A stretch of 64,000 bases of DNA from Chaunax sp. Z400. Its lineage: Eukaryota; Chordata; Actinopteri; Lophiiformes; Chaunacidae. A model generated the notes under the pieces. The model made no database searches. It worked only from the letters and a program-made list of their open reading frames with translations, and was not told the DNA's origin. Position numbers and translations under genes: made by a program. Positions 59,736 to 64,000 of the stretch are shown in pieces; position 1 is the first letter of the stretch, and the number at the start of each line of letters is the position of its first letter. Location of the stretch: assembly GCA_037577475.1 (NCBI GenBank), contig CM075203.1, forward strand, positions 21,792,897-21,856,896, written 5' to 3'.

Positions 59736-59944
59736 CAATTAAAAATGTTAAGTAACAATTCATAGATGTTGACCACATTGCACAGATGCAGAGCTCTGTT
59801 GATTTTTATGTATAATGTTCAAATACCATAGAGTGGTTCAAAGTATCTAGTAAAACTGTGTAGAATTAGTGTGTAATGTGGATTTGGGACACAGTATTTC
59901 ACTTAAATGGACAGTTTTTAAAAGCTGTGGGGAGATGCTTCAGG

Positions 59945-60185
59945 TGTGTTCATGGTCATCCATCCATGATCCATGATCCGTTTTAGCAGGGGCCTGGAGC
60001 CTATCCCAGCTGACATAGATACAGGTCATCAGTTCATCACGGGGCCGACACACAGAGAGACAACCGTTCACATTCACACCTGTGGAGCATTTAGTCACCA
60101 ATTCACCTCCACTGGACTGTGAGCCGGGGCACCCAGAGGGAACCCACACAGTCCAAAGATACACATTCAGTCCACCTACATAAAT
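59945..60185. repeat. Second copy of the 58.6-kb dispersed repeat
   Basis: GGGGCCTGGAGCCTATCCCA, GATACAGGTCATCAGTTCAT and GGCACCCAGAGGGAACCCAC follow the same order as in the 58.6-kb copy, without the minisatellite expansion. Confidence 0.7.
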
Positions 60186-63100
60186 CAATGCAACAACTTC
60201 CTGTAATAAAAACCTTACTTAATGAAGATGTTTAATTGTATTGAATTATAGTTTTTGTTACACTTGAATTGAACCAATAACTGATCACTGAAACCTTCAT
60301 CAACTATCGTTTTAGTTTTATCTACTAAACTGACAGAGTGTACAAAATGTCATCTTTTAAAGCATTAACTGAGACTACAGCACAGTAACATAAAAAAAGA
60401 CTAAGCACATTATAAGTCAATAAACTTACAAGTCACCAAGTACAATTAGCTCATTACAGTAGGCCTGCTGTAGAGCCTCACTTCTTCATGTAGGCCCACG
60501 AAGCTGAAATTCCTGTCCAGCATTCTGTGAAATCACCTAACTTTGTGTTGTGCTGCCCTCAGGTGGCTTTTTGCTGCATCTTCGGCATAACACAAAAAAG
60601 GACTCGCTGGTCACTTCAACATTTCATCTGTGCTGTGGAAAGCTAGAAATATTAAAGAAACAAGTTCTCACTGATAGGTGTTCCATCATTTGTGATCCTA
60701 AAGTAAAGAAAACGCCACTCTGATTATGTATAAGGTATTTACATTTATTGGAGGAGAGCGCACCACTGACAAACAAAAGAAGCCGGTACACACTGTCAAC
60801 CTGCCAAAGGACATTTGAGGCACTTAGCATGAGGAAAGATTTGAACAGCCTGCTGCACGGGAACAGTTTACTGTACATGATGAGCTTTTGAGGGTTGAAC
60901 CTTCCACATCATCCTAACTGTTGTCTTTGTGTGCGAACTAAAATGGATTTTAATGATTGTTCACTTGAAACTTCTCTTAGAACTGACAACAATAAGCTGG
61001 CCTTTAGTGCACCCTTTGTAATGATTGGTTTGTAGTCATCACAGTGCAAAATCCATATTTACAGTCAGAGACAATAGTTCTTTTTAAACTTTCATGATAA
61101 AACCAAATAGTTCTTTGGTCCGAGCAGTGAAGATGAGGCAGAGAGAGACACAGGCTGTTTTCATACTGCACATTTCCATCATGTAAATGAACCCATGTTG
61201 AGCCAGAGAAACATAAACTGGTCTAAAACAAGCAGAAAGAGGACGTGGAATCCATTTGGTGTCTGCATTCATTTGGCTGTTATCAATTCAAGCTGTTTGT
61301 ATGACAGGGCTGAGTTACACAATCAAAGAGAGTGGGCTGAAAAGGTTCTAAATAAAGCTTGTCATCATTAGATTACTGTATTAGATATGTACAGGATTTA
61401 TTCAAAGTTATGAGTTGATTAATCCAATTCAAAAACTCATTAGATATTTTCTGACCAAATAGTTCTGGGGTCTCTCTGAGAGGAGCTGCCCACTGGAGAG
61501 AAAAGACAAAGGCTGTTTTTTTTTTTTTTCTGTTCACAGTCTGCATCACCAAGTGGAACGCTGAAGTGACCTGGGCTGGCTGCTGGTTGGTGTAGAAACA
61601 TCACTTCTATTGGTTCAGTTGTTAAAGCTACACCGCTGTTGTTTACACAACTAACATTACTCTTAGTTTGTTTTAAATGGAGATTGATGGTATTGCATCA
61701 TGTGTTCAACCGTTCAGTGTCCACTCAGGTCACTGAACGTTCCTCGTGTGTTGGGAGAGTCCAATCTCTGCAGAAGGAGCTAAAAAAGTTCCTTAAAATG
61801 GAGTTCTTAGAACCACAATTGTTCCTAGTTCTTGCAGTGCGAATACAATAACATTTTCTGTTTCATAGAAAGTTCAAGAGAAATACTAACAACCTCCTCA
61901 AACATGGGGAATAATGCAATATCTCACTGAAATCCTTTAACTTCTAATACTGTTGTAATGATTTATCCCCATAAACAGAAACCATACAGCCATGTAAGAA
62001 GACCTGTACATTTACCTTGAATTGTAAAGATTAGACAGTTTTTCAAAGGGTTGGGATGCCATTACATCTGAAGAGAACAAAATAAGCTTGAAAACAAACA
62101 TTATGAGCACAGAAGTTAGCTTCCTGTAGGAGGCTAGGCTGCTTTCATTAAAGGATTAGCTCAAGTTCTTGTGATTTAGGCTTTGACAGTGTCAGAGATT
62201 GAGATGAGAGGATGGAATTAATTTTGTATTTAAGTATGGAGCTGCAGCTATTTATGTGCTTTCAGTCTAATGCTAAGAAATGCTAACCATGTACTCCAGA
62301 TGTGTCCTTACTGAGTGGGTCAACAGTTTAAGAAGCATGATTCAGTTTCTTTTCATAGAATAACAATCTAATATGCACAGAGCTGGAGTCAGGGTGTGGT
62401 TAGCGTAGCTTAGAAGAATGACTGGAAACAGGTAGCCTGGCTCTGCCAAAATATTACAAGGATATATACTCACATCTAAAGCTTCGCTCTCACCAGCTAA
62501 CATGTTGTGTGTCACATCTGTTATTTTTACATCTGTGCACAGGATAAATAAACCAGACACACCAGCTCTGAGGACCAGAAACAGGCAGTTTGCAGGGCCT
62601 ACAGGAAGGACCCGAAGCTTTAGCACCACGCTCACAGCTGCTGTGTTCACTGGAGACATGAACTCAAAAGAGACAGGGGGTTTTCTGTCATGATAAACAT
62701 CCAGTGTGTTTTAGAGTCCGTTCAACTCTCAGTATGGAGAAGAACCAATCAGCCGTCATGTCAATTACAAATGTTGCTGAAGGGGGAAACCTCCATGTGT
62801 GTCATCACCCATCTCCTGCAGTGGTCCCAGAGCTGGTGAGTACAGTCACTACAGAGCAGTGGATCACAGAAAAGAAAAACAGATTTAAAATAATTAGAAA
62901 ATATGAAAAGAATGATTATCTTCCACTGAGCTCAAGCTTATTTCCCAAAATGTTGAACAATTCCTACGAGAACAGCTTGTAAAAACACCCCATGGACTGA
63001 AAACATGAACGAGTGTATGGTTTTCATTCATAGTTACATGTATCAGGGGAATGCAGCTGCCAACGTCTATGTTTATAGAAATGATTTCAGAGGATTAGAC

Positions 63101-64000
63101 TAATGCAGAATAAAATGTCCTGATGCTGATTGGAGTGGCTGACTAAAATGAACATTTAGCAAATGCTGGTGAAACATAGACACTGCTGAGGTCAGAACGT
63201 CAGTAATTAGAGGCTTACTGTTTTAAAACCATTTTGGATGGATGGACAAAAGCATGGCTTTCATTGTTCAGTCACTTTTGCATACTGAACAGAATAAAAT
63301 TCATTCAATGGTTGTGATACATTTGTTGAAACCCATGAAAAATGTATGTCAAAAGTAACATTAAAACAAATGTATGTAGAGCATGCTGACGGTGACATTT
63401 ACAGTACATTAATGCAATAAAACAAAGTTAAAGCAGGGTCCAAACACATGGGTTATGTTATGTTCAGGCTCCTACTACACTTCAAATGTCAAGAGCATGT
63501 AAAACATTACAGTAACTATTAAATCACTTCTAAAAGTATTTCATAGTAACAGGAAACGTTTTATTAACAAAAACGGTTTGAGGTTTGAAAAGGCCTTTCC
63601 TGTGTTTTTATCTGGGGTCACTTTATCCTGAAATAAATGCATGTCAAAAATGCTGTTTTACATTTTCATATAAACCATAATCTAATCCTTTGTGGTTAAA
63701 AAAAAAAATCCTGTCGCATTGTATAATTCCATAAAGAGATGTGGGATGTGATCCAGAAAAACAGCTACCTTTGTCCTTCTAATCAAGCACTAGCAGCAGG
63801 TTTGAGTGATGGTGCTGTGGTAGTGGTCCAAGTGGCTAACATTCTGTTATGGTGAGTATGGTATAGTAAGAAAGGACTCGACATTATCATCATGATTAGA
63901 TTTGGACCAGGATATGTGATATCAGCACTGATTGTTTTCTCCAACAGAAATACTGCTTTCAATCACTAATTTTTAGTTAAGCAACTTTCAATAAAAAGTT
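60186..64000. other. Intergenic to window end, no gene recognised
   Basis: AT-rich sequence with short frames. The frame at 62704-62982 contains a GTGAGT after PAVVPEL that could be a donor, but there is no matching acceptor or known domain. A T15 run is near 61517. I see nothing else to annotate. Confidence 0.4.

Noticed and set aside
62704..62982. 92-codon frame with a GTGAGT donor-like site
   Set aside because: No acceptor, no known domain, no neighbouring exons.

Overview
The window looks like nuclear DNA of a ray-finned fish, probably a spiny-rayed teleost. The genes are split by GT-AG introns, and the interspersed repeats are typical of teleosts: Tc1-like and hAT-like DNA transposons, L2/Rex-like LINEs, and tRNA-derived SINEs with visible A and B boxes. 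No bacterial operons, CRISPR arrays, phage or intact viral genes are seen. All function calls come from reading the sequence and recognising families; nothing was searched.

Layout. (1) 1-5.1 kb, + strand: the 3' part of an MHC class I alpha-chain gene (alpha-2, alpha-3, transmembrane and cytoplasmic exons). No leader or alpha-1 exon is visible. (2) 5.9-12.3 kb: repeats, namely a decayed Tc1 element, a SINE, and two LINE remnants. (3) 14.0-15.5 kb, - strand: the last exons of an extracellular heparan-sulfate endosulfatase (SULF1/SULF2-like), carrying a frame-breaking deletion and abutting a repeat, so probably a degraded duplicate. (4) 17.0-21.3 kb, + strand: a six-exon gene for a 199-residue CLAMP-domain ciliary protein, best match CABCOCO1, with a partial RFX X-box next to its ATG. 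(5) 22-25.5 kb: repeats, including a 608-bp element with terminal inverted repeats inserted in another repeat. (6) 25.6-30.0 kb, - strand: a seven-finger C2H2 zinc-finger gene with a hAT-like element in its intron. (7) 28.7-32.3 kb: transposon debris and simple repeats. (8) 32.3-49.2 kb, + strand: a complete adhesion GPCR gene, ADGRA1 (GPR123). Its first coding exon contributes only the ATG. Its introns hold a 2.85-kb array of about 95 units of 30 bp, a large inverted pair of repeats, and a 733-bp hAT-like element with a perfect 8-bp target duplication. (9) 49.2-64 kb: no convincing host gene; it holds a Tc1 remnant split by a LINE, SINEs with internal minisatellites, and long stretches without recognised features.

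The genes do not form one pathway. They act in antigen presentation, cilia, transcription, GPCR signalling, and (if ever functional) heparan-sulfate editing. The most unusual structures are the codon-length minisatellite in the ADGRA1 intron, the broken SULF tail, and the retroelement tail that sits where the CABCOCO1 exon-4 splice acceptor should be.
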